From: an uncultured Collinsella sp. | Lineage (GTDB): Bacteria > Actinomycetota > Coriobacteriia > Coriobacteriales > Coriobacteriaceae | Length of the DNA stretch: 64,000 bases | NCBI GenBank assembly: GCA_900545605.1 | Contig: UQZL01000002.1 | Coordinates: 1 to 64,000, forward strand | Reading direction: 5' to 3' | Shown: one piece after another, positions 32,212 to 40,247 of the stretch | How positions within the stretch are numbered: position 1 is the first letter of the stretch | Layout: the number at the start of each line of letters is the position of its first letter | Notes under the pieces: generated by a model | Told to the model about the DNA's origin: nothing | Databases searched by the model: none | Seen by the model: only the letters and a program-made list of their open reading frames with translations | Made by a program: the position numbers and the translations under genes

Positions 32212-33729
32212 ATGGGAACTTATCATAGTACACGAGGACGCACTTTATCGTGCTCAAGTAAGGTGGCAATCCGCACCGGCATCGCTCCCGACGGGGGTTT
32301 GTTTGTCTCGGACGAGCTCGGCACCCAGCAGGTCGATATCAGCTCGCTTGCAGATAAATCGTACTTTGAAATCGCTCAAGATGTGTTGGGAATGTTACTG
32401 AATGATTACACGGCCGAAGAAATTTCGGCGTGTGTCGACGAGGCATACCGCGGCACGTTCACGAGTGAAGAGGTTACGCCGCTCGTCAAACTCGACGCTG
32501 CGCCGGGCGCTGACGCCCCCCAGACCTATGTGATGGAGCTCTTTGGCGGCCCCACAAGCGCCTTCAAGGACGTCGCCCTGCAGATGCTCCCCCGTCTGAT
32601 GGCCCGCACTTCCGCCAAGGACGGCGGCGCCGAGCGCATCATGATCGTCACCGCCACGTCGGGCGACACGGGCAAGGCCGCACTCGCCGGTTTTGCCGAC
32701 GCTCCGGGCACGGGCATCACCGTCTTTTATCCCGAGGGCAAGGTCAGCCGCGTCCAGAACCTGCAGATGTCCACGCAGGAGGGCGACAACGTCGCCGTCT
32801 GCGGCATCCGCGGCAACTTTGACGACGCCCAGAGCGCCGTCAAGCGCATCTTTGCCGATAAGGAGCTTGCCGAGCGCCTGGAGGCCGCCGGCACGGTGCT
32901 TTCGAGCGCCAACTCCATCAACGTCGGCCGCCTGGTACCGCAGGTCGTCTACTACTTTGCCGCCTATGCGCAGCTGCTGCGCGCCGGCGCCATCGAGGCC
33001 GGCGACGCCGTGGAGTTCTGCGTACCGACCGGCAATTTTGGCGATATCCTGGCCGGCTACTATGCCAAGCGTATGGGTCTGCCCGTCGCCAAGCTCGTCG
33101 TGGCGAGCGACAAGAACAACGTGCTTGCCGACTTCCTGACCACCGGCGTTTACGACCGTAACCGCCCGTTCTTCACGACCATCTCGCCGTCGATGGACAT
33201 CCTTATTAGCTCCAACCTGGAGCGCATGCTGTACTTCCTGTCCGACGGCGACTGCGAGCTCGTTGCCGGCCTTATGGAGCAGCTTGCCCAGACGGGTCGC
33301 TACGAGGTTCCCGCCGACCTGCTGGCAAAGATTCAGAGCGTCTTTGGCTGCGGTTGGGCCAGCGAGGACGAGGTCCGCGCTGCCATCAAGAGTTGCTGGG
33401 ATGCGAACGGCTACGTGATCGACCCGCACACCGCTTGCGGCTATCACGTCTTTGAGCAGGTCGCCCCCGCCGAGGGCGCCAAGGCCCGCGTGCTGCTTTC
33501 GACCGCCAGCCCCTACAAGTTCCCGCGTGCCTGCTGCGACGCCCTGGGCCTCGACGTTCCCGAGGATGATTTTGAGGCTATGCGTGTGCTCGAGCAGGCC
33601 ACCAACACGGTCGCCCCGACCCAGCTCGCCGAACTCGAATCCAAGCCCGTCCGTTTCGAAGACGTCTGCGACGTCGATGAGATGGCAAGCTACGTCGAGT
33701 CCGCAGCAAAACGAATGAGCACCAACTAG
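32212..33729 (+). CDS. thrC: threonine synthase
   Basis: The protein is 505 aa. It converts O-phosphohomoserine to threonine with PLP. The PLP Lys is in GGPTSAFKDVALQML and the phosphate loop in TATSGDTGKAALAG. SSANSINVGRLVPQVVYY and LSTASPYKFP place it in the long (E. coli-type) threonine synthases. The N-terminus (MGTYHSTRG) is the family's, so I use the ATG at 32212; GAGGAG lies 12 bases before it. A strong terminator follows, then thrB after a palindromic element. It is divergent from lysC. Confidence 0.95.
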   Translation: MGTYHSTRGRTLSCSSKVAIRTGIAPDGGLFVSDELGTQQVDISSLADKSYFEIAQDVLGMLLNDYTAEEISACVDEAYRGTFTSEEVTPLVKLDAAPGADAPQTYVMELFGGPTSAFKDVALQMLPRLMARTSAKDGGAERIMIVTATSGDTGKAALAGFADAPGTGITVFYPEGKVSRVQNLQMSTQEGDNVAVCGIRGNFDDAQSAVKRIFADKELAERLEAAGTVLSSANSINVGRLVPQVVYYFAAYAQLLRAGAIEAGDAVEFCVPTGNFGDILAGYYAKRMGLPVAKLVVASDKNNVLADFLTTGVYDRNRPFFTTISPSMDILISSNLERMLYFLSDGDCELVAGLMEQLAQTGRYEVPADLLAKIQSVFGCGWASEDEVRAAIKSCWDANGYVIDPHTACGYHVFEQVAPAEGAKARVLLSTASPYKFPRACCDALGLDVPEDDFEAMRVLEQATNTVAPTQLAELESKPVRFEDVCDVDEMASYVESAAKRMSTN

Positions 33730-33741
33730 ATCCCTTATTAA

Positions 33742-33769
33742 GCGCCGGCGAAAGCCGGCGCACCTTCTA
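33742..33769 (+). terminator. intrinsic terminator of thrC
   Basis: Perfect stem GCGCCGGC-GAAA-GCCGGCGC with a GNRA-type loop, followed by ACCTTCTATTTATTT. Confidence 0.8.
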
Positions 33770-33804
33770 TTTATTTAGCTTTCGGAATGATGACGAGCAT
33801 GCGA

Positions 33805-33916
33805 GCGGGTCTGGCCGTTTAGTTCGTCGCGAGTTCCGCACGAGCCGGAAAGCACTTAATGTGCTTTCCGAGCGAGCCAGGACTGCCCGAGCAGCGAACT
33901 AAACGGCCAGACCCGC
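33805..33916. repeat. composite palindrome related to family A, between thrC and thrB
   Basis: Outer arms 33805-33826 and 33895-33916 are perfect 22-mers. An inner stem CCGGAAAGCAC / GTGCTTTCCG has loop TTAAT. The unpaired internal segments carry GAGTTCCGCACGAG and GCCAGGACTGCCCGAG, resembling the family A motifs TTCCGCAG and GAGGAC only partly. The thrB ribosome site begins a few bases after the second arm. Confidence 0.75.
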
Positions 33917-33930
33917 CCAGGAGGACCCAC

Positions 33931-34812
33931 ATGATCAAAATCACCGTCCCAGCAACCAGCGCCAACCTAGGCATCGGCTACGATACCCTCGGCATGGCCG
34001 TCAGCCTCTACTCGCACTTCACCTTCGAGCGCGCCGACAAGCTCACCATCACGGGCTGCCCCGAGGAGTTCCAAAACGAGAATAACCTGGTCTACGTGAG
34101 CTTTGTGGATGCACTGGCCGCATGGGGCGAGCCGGCCTTCCCCGTCGCCATCGACATTCAGACCGACGTGCCCGTCGCCCGCGGCCTGGGTTCCAGCTCA
34201 ACCTGCGTCGTCGCTGGCATCATGGCGGCCGCCGCGCTGACGGGCCACACCGTCGACCGCGCCGAGCTCGTCCGCATTGCCACCGAGGTCGAAGGGCATC
34301 CCGATAACGTCGCCCCCGCTATCCTGGGCGGCGCCGTATGCTCCTTTACGCCGACCGATTCGCTTCCCCAGTGCCTGCGCTACGAGGTAAGCGATCGCTT
34401 GCGTTTTATTACCGTGATTCCGCCCTACGAGGTACATACGAGCGAGGCGCGCAAGGTTGTGCCGCAGGAGATTCCACTCTCCACTGCCGTATGGCAAATG
34501 GGCCGCATCGCCGGTATGACGCGCGGCCTGGAGACCGGCGATCTGGACCTGATTGCCGCCGCCAACGACGACCGCATCCAGGAGCCCTATCGCCGCCGCC
34601 TCATCCCCGACTACAACGCCGTGCGCGACACCTGCCTTAACGGAGGCGCCAAGACCATCTGGATCAGTGGCTCCGGCTCGACCCTCATGGCCGTGACTGA
34701 CGACACCATCGTGGCAAAGTTCCTGCAGGTCAAGCTGCGTGAGCAGTTCCCCAAGTGTGACACGCATATTCTGACGTGCGACACGGAAGGCGCCCAGATC
34801 GAATACCTGTAG
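33931..34812 (+). CDS. thrB: homoserine kinase
   Basis: The protein is 293 aa, a GHMP kinase that makes O-phosphohomoserine for ThrC. Family motifs are VPATSANLGIGYDTLGMA (N-terminal), the ATP loop PVARGLGSSSTCVVAGIMAA, and the C-terminal ISGSGSTLMAV. The ATG at 33931 follows CAGGAGGA; an upstream start would run through the palindrome. It lies about 200 bp after thrC, so the threonine genes are adjacent but separated by a terminator and a palindrome. Homoserine dehydrogenase is not in the window. Confidence 0.95.
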   Translation: MIKITVPATSANLGIGYDTLGMAVSLYSHFTFERADKLTITGCPEEFQNENNLVYVSFVDALAAWGEPAFPVAIDIQTDVPVARGLGSSSTCVVAGIMAAAALTGHTVDRAELVRIATEVEGHPDNVAPAILGGAVCSFTPTDSLPQCLRYEVSDRLRFITVIPPYEVHTSEARKVVPQEIPLSTAVWQMGRIAGMTRGLETGDLDLIAAANDDRIQEPYRRRLIPDYNAVRDTCLNGGAKTIWISGSGSTLMAVTDDTIVAKFLQVKLREQFPKCDTHILTCDTEGAQIEYL

Positions 34813-34833
34813 TCGCCGTCCCGTATACTCGCC

Positions 34834-34960
34834 GGGGAGGCCAGGGGGCTTTGCCCCCAAATCGTCCTCGGACATGGCAGGACCCCCGCTGCGCACTTCG
34901 TGCGGCGGGGGTCCTGCCGTCCTGCGGAAAGATTTGGGGGCAAAGCCCCGTGGCCTCCCC
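34834..34960. repeat. family A composite palindrome, copy at 34.8 kb
   Basis: Outer arms 34834-34862 and 34932-34960 pair over about 29 bases with one bulge (GGGGAGGCC...CCCAAAT). Then CGTCCTCGGACATG, an inner stem GCAGGACCCCCGC pairing with GCGGGGGTCCTGC, and CGTCCTGCGGAAAG. The internal motifs are identical to the 22.7-kb copy although the arms differ. It lies between thrB and a converging gene. Confidence 0.9.
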
Positions 34961-35098
34961 TATGTTAACTTCGCCGGCGGCGGCTACAGGGACCTACGCT
35001 CTGGAAAGTCGCCGGGCTGATAGTTTGGCTTTTTATTGGTAGGGGCTCTTGCTAGGCTGGAGCACTTCCTAGAGGCGGGCATCGGCTGCGTGCCTGGT

Positions 35099-35797
35099 TT
35101 AGGCGGCGCTGGTTTCTTTGTATTCGAAGACTGGCTCTAGGAGGTCTTCGATGTTGCAGTGGAGGGCTTTTGCTATGGCTCTTACGCTTGTTACCGAAGC
35201 TTCATTGATGTTTCTCTGGCGCTGCTCGTACATTTGGATTGAGCGGAGTGATACGCCCGATTCGTATGCCAGGTCTTGCTGGGTTTTCTTAAGCCTCTTC
35301 CTTGCTAGCGCCAGTTTGGTTTGACGAGGTGTTTTCTTCGCTATATCGCAAACAAGACGCGCCACACGCTCCTCTGAGGCTTCGTGCCAGGGGTAATACA
35401 TATTGCACAGCGCATCGAACGGAACGGCATGCAGCAGGTCTTCGAAAGACTCGCCCAGACGCCATTGCAGATATGCCAATATCCAGCCCGTCCAATACTC
35501 CGGCGTCTTCTCAAAACGATAGGTGCGGTCCGGTATAGACCCGCTTTGATATCCCGACCTTTCGGCGATAAGTGCGAACAGCTCAACACCTGATTTTCCC
35601 GATACGACCCATGCGTTGCCGCGCTCAAATTCGCGAGCTACGCCGCTCAGGCAAAAGAGCTCAGCGATCTCGGACCCTTCCGCTCCATAGTCGTTCACGG
35701 CATAGTCAAAGCAGTCGCCAAGGTTGTTCATTGCGTCCTCGAGGTAGTAGACGGGGTACGTCCTACTCGGACCACAACTCGTTAACTCTTGGATCAT
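35099..35797 (-). CDS. helix-turn-helix protein, probable antitoxin partner of the DUF3990 protein
   Basis: The protein is 232 aa. The C-terminal third (about 160-225) is an XRE-type HTH: ARKRLKKTQQDLAYESGVSLRSIQMYEQRQRNINEASV, then AIAKALHCNIEDLLEP. The N-terminal part (VYYLEDAMNNLGDCFDYAVNDYG...VARE) is a conserved-looking alpha-helical region I know only from proteins encoded next to DUF3990 genes. It begins inside the end of the DUF3990 gene (35-base overlap), with GGAGGG nine bases before the ATG, so the two are coupled. The order toxin then HTH antitoxin recalls HigBA. It may repress the operon via the boxes at 36466-36510. Confidence 0.75.
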   Translation of the reverse strand: MIQELTSCGPSRTYPVYYLEDAMNNLGDCFDYAVNDYGAEGSEIAELFCLSGVAREFERGNAWVVSGKSGVELFALIAERSGYQSGSIPDRTYRFEKTPEYWTGWILAYLQWRLGESFEDLLHAVPFDALCNMYYPWHEASEERVARLVCDIAKKTPRQTKLALARKRLKKTQQDLAYESGVSLRSIQMYEQRQRNINEASVTSVRAIAKALHCNIEDLLEPVFEYKETSAA

Positions 35798-36446
35798 CCA
35801 AATCAACCCTCCCCGCCATTAAATCCTTGATGTCGATACCTTCAGAATCAAATCCATTTACCGTGTCCAAGTACTTGCGCCGAGCGTTCTGCTCTCGCTC
35901 AAAACGCTTGGGATAAAACTCAGATCCCGAAGCCGGCTTCCAATCGCAGAATCTAATCGCCGAGAATGCGCGCTCACTCATAAGAGCATATTGAATGCCT
36001 AGATCGCCCAGGCGCATAATGCGCTGAAGTTGTCGGAGCGAAATCATGCCATTAACAAACTGCCTTGCAAAAGAAAAATACGAGTCGTCGGCACGATAGC
36101 CCCGAATAACGTCGTAAGAAGAAATATCAATCAAACAGTTATCAAGCAGAAATCGAAGTCCGTCGCGTGCTAGCGGCGTCGAGACATTAAACTCCCGGTT
36201 GTCGGCCAAAATCGAAAGCCAATTGAGGATTGAAAACTCCCCAGACTCTAAATCCAAGACCGAAAGGCCATCTAAATCAAGTTCATATCGATTTGCAATG
36301 CCATCCGACTCGGTCCGGCATGCCCATTCCATCGCCATTTCTTCATGTGGCGTGCAATAAAACCCACACCCATAGTCATTGAATTGTCTGCATTTATCCA
36401 ACGACGGATGCTCGACAACAACCTCCGACCCGTGCCAAAGCTCCAT
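35763..36446 (-). CDS. DUF3990-domain protein, probable ADP-ribosyltransferase-like toxin
   Basis: The protein is 227 aa. The start LWHGSEVVVEHPSL and NDYGCGFYCTPHEEMAMEWACR match the DUF3990 family, which has the fold of ADP-ribosyltransferases: H-G near the start, then the Y-x-T/S-like block FYCT, and a late acidic pair region (LMSERAFSAIRF). Members are typically next to small HTH or DUF3791 genes and are thought to be toxins. The ATG at 36446 follows TTGGAGG. The G+C is lower than that of the neighbours (28 of 60 in 36061-36120). Toxic activity is an inference from family and arrangement. Confidence 0.72.
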   Translation of the reverse strand: MELWHGSEVVVEHPSLDKCRQFNDYGCGFYCTPHEEMAMEWACRTESDGIANRYELDLDGLSVLDLESGEFSILNWLSILADNREFNVSTPLARDGLRFLLDNCLIDISSYDVIRGYRADDSYFSFARQFVNGMISLRQLQRIMRLGDLGIQYALMSERAFSAIRFCDWKPASGSEFYPKRFEREQNARRKYLDTVNGFDSEGIDIKDLMAGRVDLDDPRVNELWSE

Positions 36447-36465
36447 ATCGACCTCCAAACAAAAA

Positions 36466-36510
36466 TATCACCCCAGTGATAGTTTACCAATAACTATCAC
36501 TGGGGTGATA
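36466..36510 (-). promoter_or_regulatory. two palindromic operator boxes in the DUF3990/HTH promoter
   Basis: TATCACCCCAGTGATA (36466-36481) and TATCACTGGGGTGATA (36495-36510) are each palindromic (TATCAC-N4-GTGATA) and are inverted copies of each other, 29 bp centre to centre. On the minus strand TTGGTA at 36489-36484 and TATTTT at 36466-36461 with a 17-bp spacer overlap one box, as expected for autoregulation. Confidence 0.7.
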
Positions 36511-36546
36511 TAGATAGACAAAAGTTGTTTGACAGTGCGGCATGCC

Positions 36547-37137
36547 CTAGAGGCAAGCCTCGGCGATGCGCTTTTTGAGTTCGTCGATGCCGGTGCCGGT
36601 TTGGGAGCTTGTGATGATTACGTTCTCGGCCGGGACGTTGAGCTGCTTTTTGATGGCTGATGCCTGGCGGGCCTGCTGGGTGCGGCTGAGCTTGTCGGCC
36701 TTGGTGAGGCAGACGATAAAGTTGAACTCGTTGCCCTGCAGGTAGTCAATCATGTCATGGTCGAGCTTGCTCGGGTCGTGACGAATATCCACCAGCGACA
36801 CGACCAGGTTAAAGCTGCGCTCCGAGTCGAAGAAGTCGCCGATAAGTTCTGCCCAGCGGTCACGCTCGGCCTTGGAACGACGGGCGAAACCATAACCCGG
36901 CAGGTCGACGAAGTGCACGTCGTCAGCCTCAAAGAAGTTGATGTTGCTCGTCTTGCCCGGTGTGCTCGAGACCTTGACGAGGTTCTTGCGGCCAAAAAGC
37001 TTGTTCATGATCGACGACTTGCCCACGTTGGAGCGGCCGACAAAGCTCACCTCGGGGCAGGTGGACTCGGGAATCTGCGAAACCTTGCCATAGCTGGCAA
37101 CGAACTTGGCAAGCTGGTAGTTAATGGAATCGGCCAT
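36547..37137 (-). CDS. engB: ribosome-biogenesis GTP-binding protein EngB (YsxC/YihA)
   Basis: The protein is 196 aa. It is a GTPase needed for large-subunit assembly. G1 is GRSNVGKSS, G2/G3 region is SSTPGKTSNINFF and DLPGYGFARRS, and G4 is LTKADKLS. The ATG at 37137 follows CAAGGAGTG, and the N-terminus SINYQLAKFVASYG is like the family's. It is next to mtnN on the same strand with a 38-bp gap and probably cotranscribed. Confidence 0.95.
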   Translation of the reverse strand: MADSINYQLAKFVASYGKVSQIPESTCPEVSFVGRSNVGKSSIMNKLFGRKNLVKVSSTPGKTSNINFFEADDVHFVDLPGYGFARRSKAERDRWAELIGDFFDSERSFNLVVSLVDIRHDPSKLDHDMIDYLQGNEFNFIVCLTKADKLSRTQQARQASAIKKQLNVPAENVIITSSQTGTGIDELKKRIAEACL

Positions 37138-37175
37138 GGACACTCCTTGGTCGTAGGTTCTTACAAAAGAGCGCG

Positions 37176-37916
37176 CTAATAGATAGCAGCGATACGGCGA
37201 ACGATATCGAGCGTAATGCCACTCGCGGTGCGAGCATACTCGAACAGGTCGAACTCGCGGTCGCAAATCGCATCGTACGCCTCATCACAATTATCGCTGA
37301 TAGCGCGCAACACCAGGCAATCGACACCATTTTTAGTTGCGACATGGGCAATCGCCGCGCCCTCCATGCCGACACAATCGGCGTGCGTCGCCTCGATAGC
37401 GTCGTTGCGCATGGCGGCGCCCGTCACAAAACGGTTGCCCGTGGCAATCGTGCCGACCAGGAACTGCTTTGCGCCCTCGTTCGAGGCGGCCGCATTTGTC
37501 GAAGCATCAACAAACCCATGCTCAGCAAGTACATCGGCAGCGATATCGACCAGCGCAGACGTCGAGCCAAACTCCTCGAGCCCCGGTGCAGACTCGGCGA
37601 TAAGCGCGGTATCGGTATCCAGATAGCGCAGGCACTTGCCAATGACGATATCGTCAATATGGAGCTTGGGATTCAAACCGCCCGCGATACCCGAAAGCAC
37701 AACTGCCTGTGGAGCATACTTGCTAATGAGGTGCTGCGTCGCAGCAGCGGCGTTCACCGTGCCCATGCCCGCCGTTGTGGCGACAAGCGTCAGGCCGTCG
37801 AGCTCACCGCTCACAACGTTCAAGCCCGCCTCCTGTACCATGCAAGCGTTACTCAACTCTTCCTTAATCTGCATAATCTCTTTTTCGAGTGCGCCGATAA
37901 TCGCGATGGTAGCCAT
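37176..37916 (-). CDS. mtnN: 5'-methylthioadenosine/S-adenosylhomocysteine nucleosidase
   Basis: The protein is 246 aa. It cleaves adenine from MTA and SAH, recycling by-products of SAM chemistry. The family start IAIIGALEKEIMQIKEEL, the purine-binding FVTGAAMR region, GMEGAAIAHVA with the catalytic Glu, and LRAISDNCDE with the catalytic Asp are all visible. The start at 37916 is used because GGGGAATGGC precedes it and the preceding ATG is not spaced well. It lies upstream of engB. Confidence 0.95.
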   Translation of the reverse strand: MATIAIIGALEKEIMQIKEELSNACMVQEAGLNVVSGELDGLTLVATTAGMGTVNAAAATQHLISKYAPQAVVLSGIAGGLNPKLHIDDIVIGKCLRYLDTDTALIAESAPGLEEFGSTSALVDIAADVLAEHGFVDASTNAAASNEGAKQFLVGTIATGNRFVTGAAMRNDAIEATHADCVGMEGAAIAHVATKNGVDCLVLRAISDNCDEAYDAICDREFDLFEYARTASGITLDIVRRIAAIY

Positions 37917-37994
37917 GCCATTCCCCAAACCTATACGAAATTCTCAACCACGGTATGGTACCAGCATTTTGTTTGCCAACGCCAAACGAACACG

Positions 37995-39113
37995 CTAGGC
38001 CAGCGCAGCTCGCGTATCAAAGAACGCCTTAGCAATCGCAGCCACCAGCTCACTCGAGCGATCGCTCCATGGCATCGATGTCATGATGCTCATGACATAG
38101 GTACGGCCATCGATGTCGATAAGGCCCGCATCGCATGTAGAATAGCAACCATCCTCGCTAATCCAACCTGCCTTGTTGCGCACCAAAACCTGCTCGTCGG
38201 CAATCCCATCACGGATAAATGAGCGCGATGTTGATGACAGCAGTTCAGATAACCACTGGGAGGCCTCACTGCCACAGCTCAAATACTCGCTCATCTCGCG
38301 CCACAACTTGGCCGAGGTGCGCGGGCAGTAGGTTGGGAAATCGCTCATTGGATCGAGTGCAGTATCGTAATCGATGCCAAGACCGACAATCCAATCCTCG
38401 TAGCCATCTTGATCAAACGCCGCACGTAACGCAATAAACGAATCGTTGTCCGAATTAACGACCGCGGCCTCGATTAGGTCGCGCACAGTCTGCCAGCCCA
38501 TGTTATAGCCACCATAGGTGCCAGGGGAATCATCAAGTGAGACCTGGCCCGTCTCGACCAGAGATTCGCAGATGTACAACGCATAGAGTGCCTTATAACT
38601 ACTCGCACCGTAAACCTCGACATCGGCGTTATACGTCACGCCCTTGCCACTTGACAGGTCGTAGAACACCACGCCCACATCGCCCAATTTCTTGGCCTGA
38701 TCAAGGGCATCTTGGAGCGCGGCGAGGCCCTCATCCTCCAGGGCGGGGATCTGGTCATCAACCAATGAGAAGGTCTGCACGGTATCGCCTGAGGGAATAT
38801 CGTTAAAGTCCGCCTTCGAAAGCCTCGTCTTAAGGCTCGCTGTCGACAGGGTTTGACTTGCGGTGGCTTTAGATTCAGAGACCTTTTTGTTTTGCGTCTG
38901 TACCGTTGACGCATCTGAGTGTGCCATTCGCTCCGACGCGTAGGTTTTGGCGGTAATTCCGAGGATAATAATCGCCAACGTTAGCATCCCAATGGCGGCA
39001 ACCTTCGTCACGCGGACGCGAGCGTCGGCAAGGTCACGCGAAGACGTGCCCTTCGTCTTATATCTGCTGCCATGCTGCGGCACATACTCGTCCCGCGATG
39101 TGATGTTTCGCAC
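37995..39113 (-). CDS. membrane-anchored serine hydrolase, class A beta-lactamase-like
   Basis: The protein is 372 aa. A cytoplasmic start of about 35 residues, one membrane segment (VAAIGMLTLAIIILGITAKTYA), a Ser/Thr-rich linker, then the hydrolase domain. Motif 1 is SSYKALY (SxxK), motif 2 SDN (NSDNDSF), and motif 3, normally KTG, is KAG (VRNKAGWI). YDLSSGKGVTYNADVEVYGAS is the strand before the nucleophile. Such proteins occur as true beta-lactamases or as cell-wall enzymes; the altered KTG and membrane anchor favour a cell-wall or regulatory role. It stands alone. Confidence 0.82.
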   Translation of the reverse strand: MRNITSRDEYVPQHGSRYKTKGTSSRDLADARVRVTKVAAIGMLTLAIIILGITAKTYASERMAHSDASTVQTQNKKVSESKATASQTLSTASLKTRLSKADFNDIPSGDTVQTFSLVDDQIPALEDEGLAALQDALDQAKKLGDVGVVFYDLSSGKGVTYNADVEVYGASSYKALYALYICESLVETGQVSLDDSPGTYGGYNMGWQTVRDLIEAAVVNSDNDSFIALRAAFDQDGYEDWIVGLGIDYDTALDPMSDFPTYCPRTSAKLWREMSEYLSCGSEASQWLSELLSSTSRSFIRDGIADEQVLVRNKAGWISEDGCYSTCDAGLIDIDGRTYVMSIMTSMPWSDRSSELVAAIAKAFFDTRAALA

Positions 39114-39242
39114 GTGGTCTCCTGACTGCCACCGTTTATATACGAGCAGTATGATACCGAGCAGGCATTTCTTTCCAAAGATATTCAGCGGCGTTTAAGG
39201 TGTCTTTAAAGAAACCACAAGCGTATTTATCCAAATGGCACG

Positions 39243-40061
39243 CTAGCCGATGGCGTTTTTGAGTTCCGCGCGGCGCTTTTTCATGCCCGTCATGACGGCA
39301 TTGCGCAACTCGGGCATGCGCGCGGTATCCATCTGGGGCACGCCCTCAAGCTTATAGGGAATGCCCAGTTGCTCGTACTTGACGACGCCCATCGTGTGAT
39401 ACGGCAGCATCTCCAGGCCCACCACGTTGTGCCACGGGGCAATCAGACGACCGAGTGCCTCGCACTCCTCAACCGTATCGGTAATGCCGGGCACCACCAC
39501 GTGGCGGATAACGACCTTAATCTTGCGACGGGCAAGCTCATCACCAAACGCCAGGATGCGTGCGGGATCGCAACCGGTCAGCTTTTTATGCTCGACGGGA
39601 TCGGCGTGTTTAATGTCGAGCAGCACCATATCGGTCTCGTTGAGTACGGCATCGAACTTCTCGGGATGCGCGGGATCGAACGCATAGCCGCAGCTATCCA
39701 AGCAGGTATGCACGCGACCATCGGGGTTATTGTGCATGGCGCGGAACAGGTCGGCTAAAAACGCGGGCTGCAGGAGCGGCTCGCCGCCGGACACCGTAAT
39801 ACCGCCGCTGCGGTAAAACTCATGGTTGCTCTGGAACTCGTCCATCAGGTGCTCGACGGTCACCATGGTGCCGCCGTTAACCGACCAGGTGTCGGGGTTG
39901 TGGCAATACGCACAGCGCATGGGGCAGCCCTGAACAAACACCACAAAGCGGATGCCGGGTCCATCGACCGTTCCCATCGTCTCAATCGAATGCACGCGGC
40001 CCAGGGCAAACGCAGAGTCCTCGGGACGAGCGTCCACACCCTCGAGCGTCATCTCAGCCAT
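39243..40061 (-). CDS. pflA: pyruvate formate-lyase-activating enzyme
   Basis: The protein is 272 aa. This radical SAM enzyme installs the glycyl radical on pyruvate formate-lyase. The cluster motif is CPMRCAYCHNPDTW; SGGEPLLQPAFLADL is the SAM-binding glycine region, and MVLLDIKHADPVEHKKLTG and GITDTVEEC are as in PflA. The start MAEMTL (40061) is favoured by AAGG eight bases upstream; an ATG 21 bases earlier has none. Its target here is unusual: the radical-bearing Gly is on a separate small protein encoded at 47298-47549, about 8 kb away on the same strand. Confidence 0.95.
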   Translation of the reverse strand: MAEMTLEGVDARPEDSAFALGRVHSIETMGTVDGPGIRFVVFVQGCPMRCAYCHNPDTWSVNGGTMVTVEHLMDEFQSNHEFYRSGGITVSGGEPLLQPAFLADLFRAMHNNPDGRVHTCLDSCGYAFDPAHPEKFDAVLNETDMVLLDIKHADPVEHKKLTGCDPARILAFGDELARRKIKVVIRHVVVPGITDTVEECEALGRLIAPWHNVVGLEMLPYHTMGVVKYEQLGIPYKLEGVPQMDTARMPELRNAVMTGMKKRRAELKNAIG

Positions 40062-40247
40062 TCCCGCTACCTTGCCTCTCATTGGTTTTAGCTACATAAA
40101 TGCCAGAGTCATTCTAGCCTATATGCTTGATGGCGAAACGGTTTAGCGGTCAATTGGATTGTCCTATTTGGCCCCATGCAAAAGCGACGGGAAGGTTGTC
40201 GCAACCCGCCCGCCGCCGTGGCAATAGAAATCGATAGACGCCAGGCT

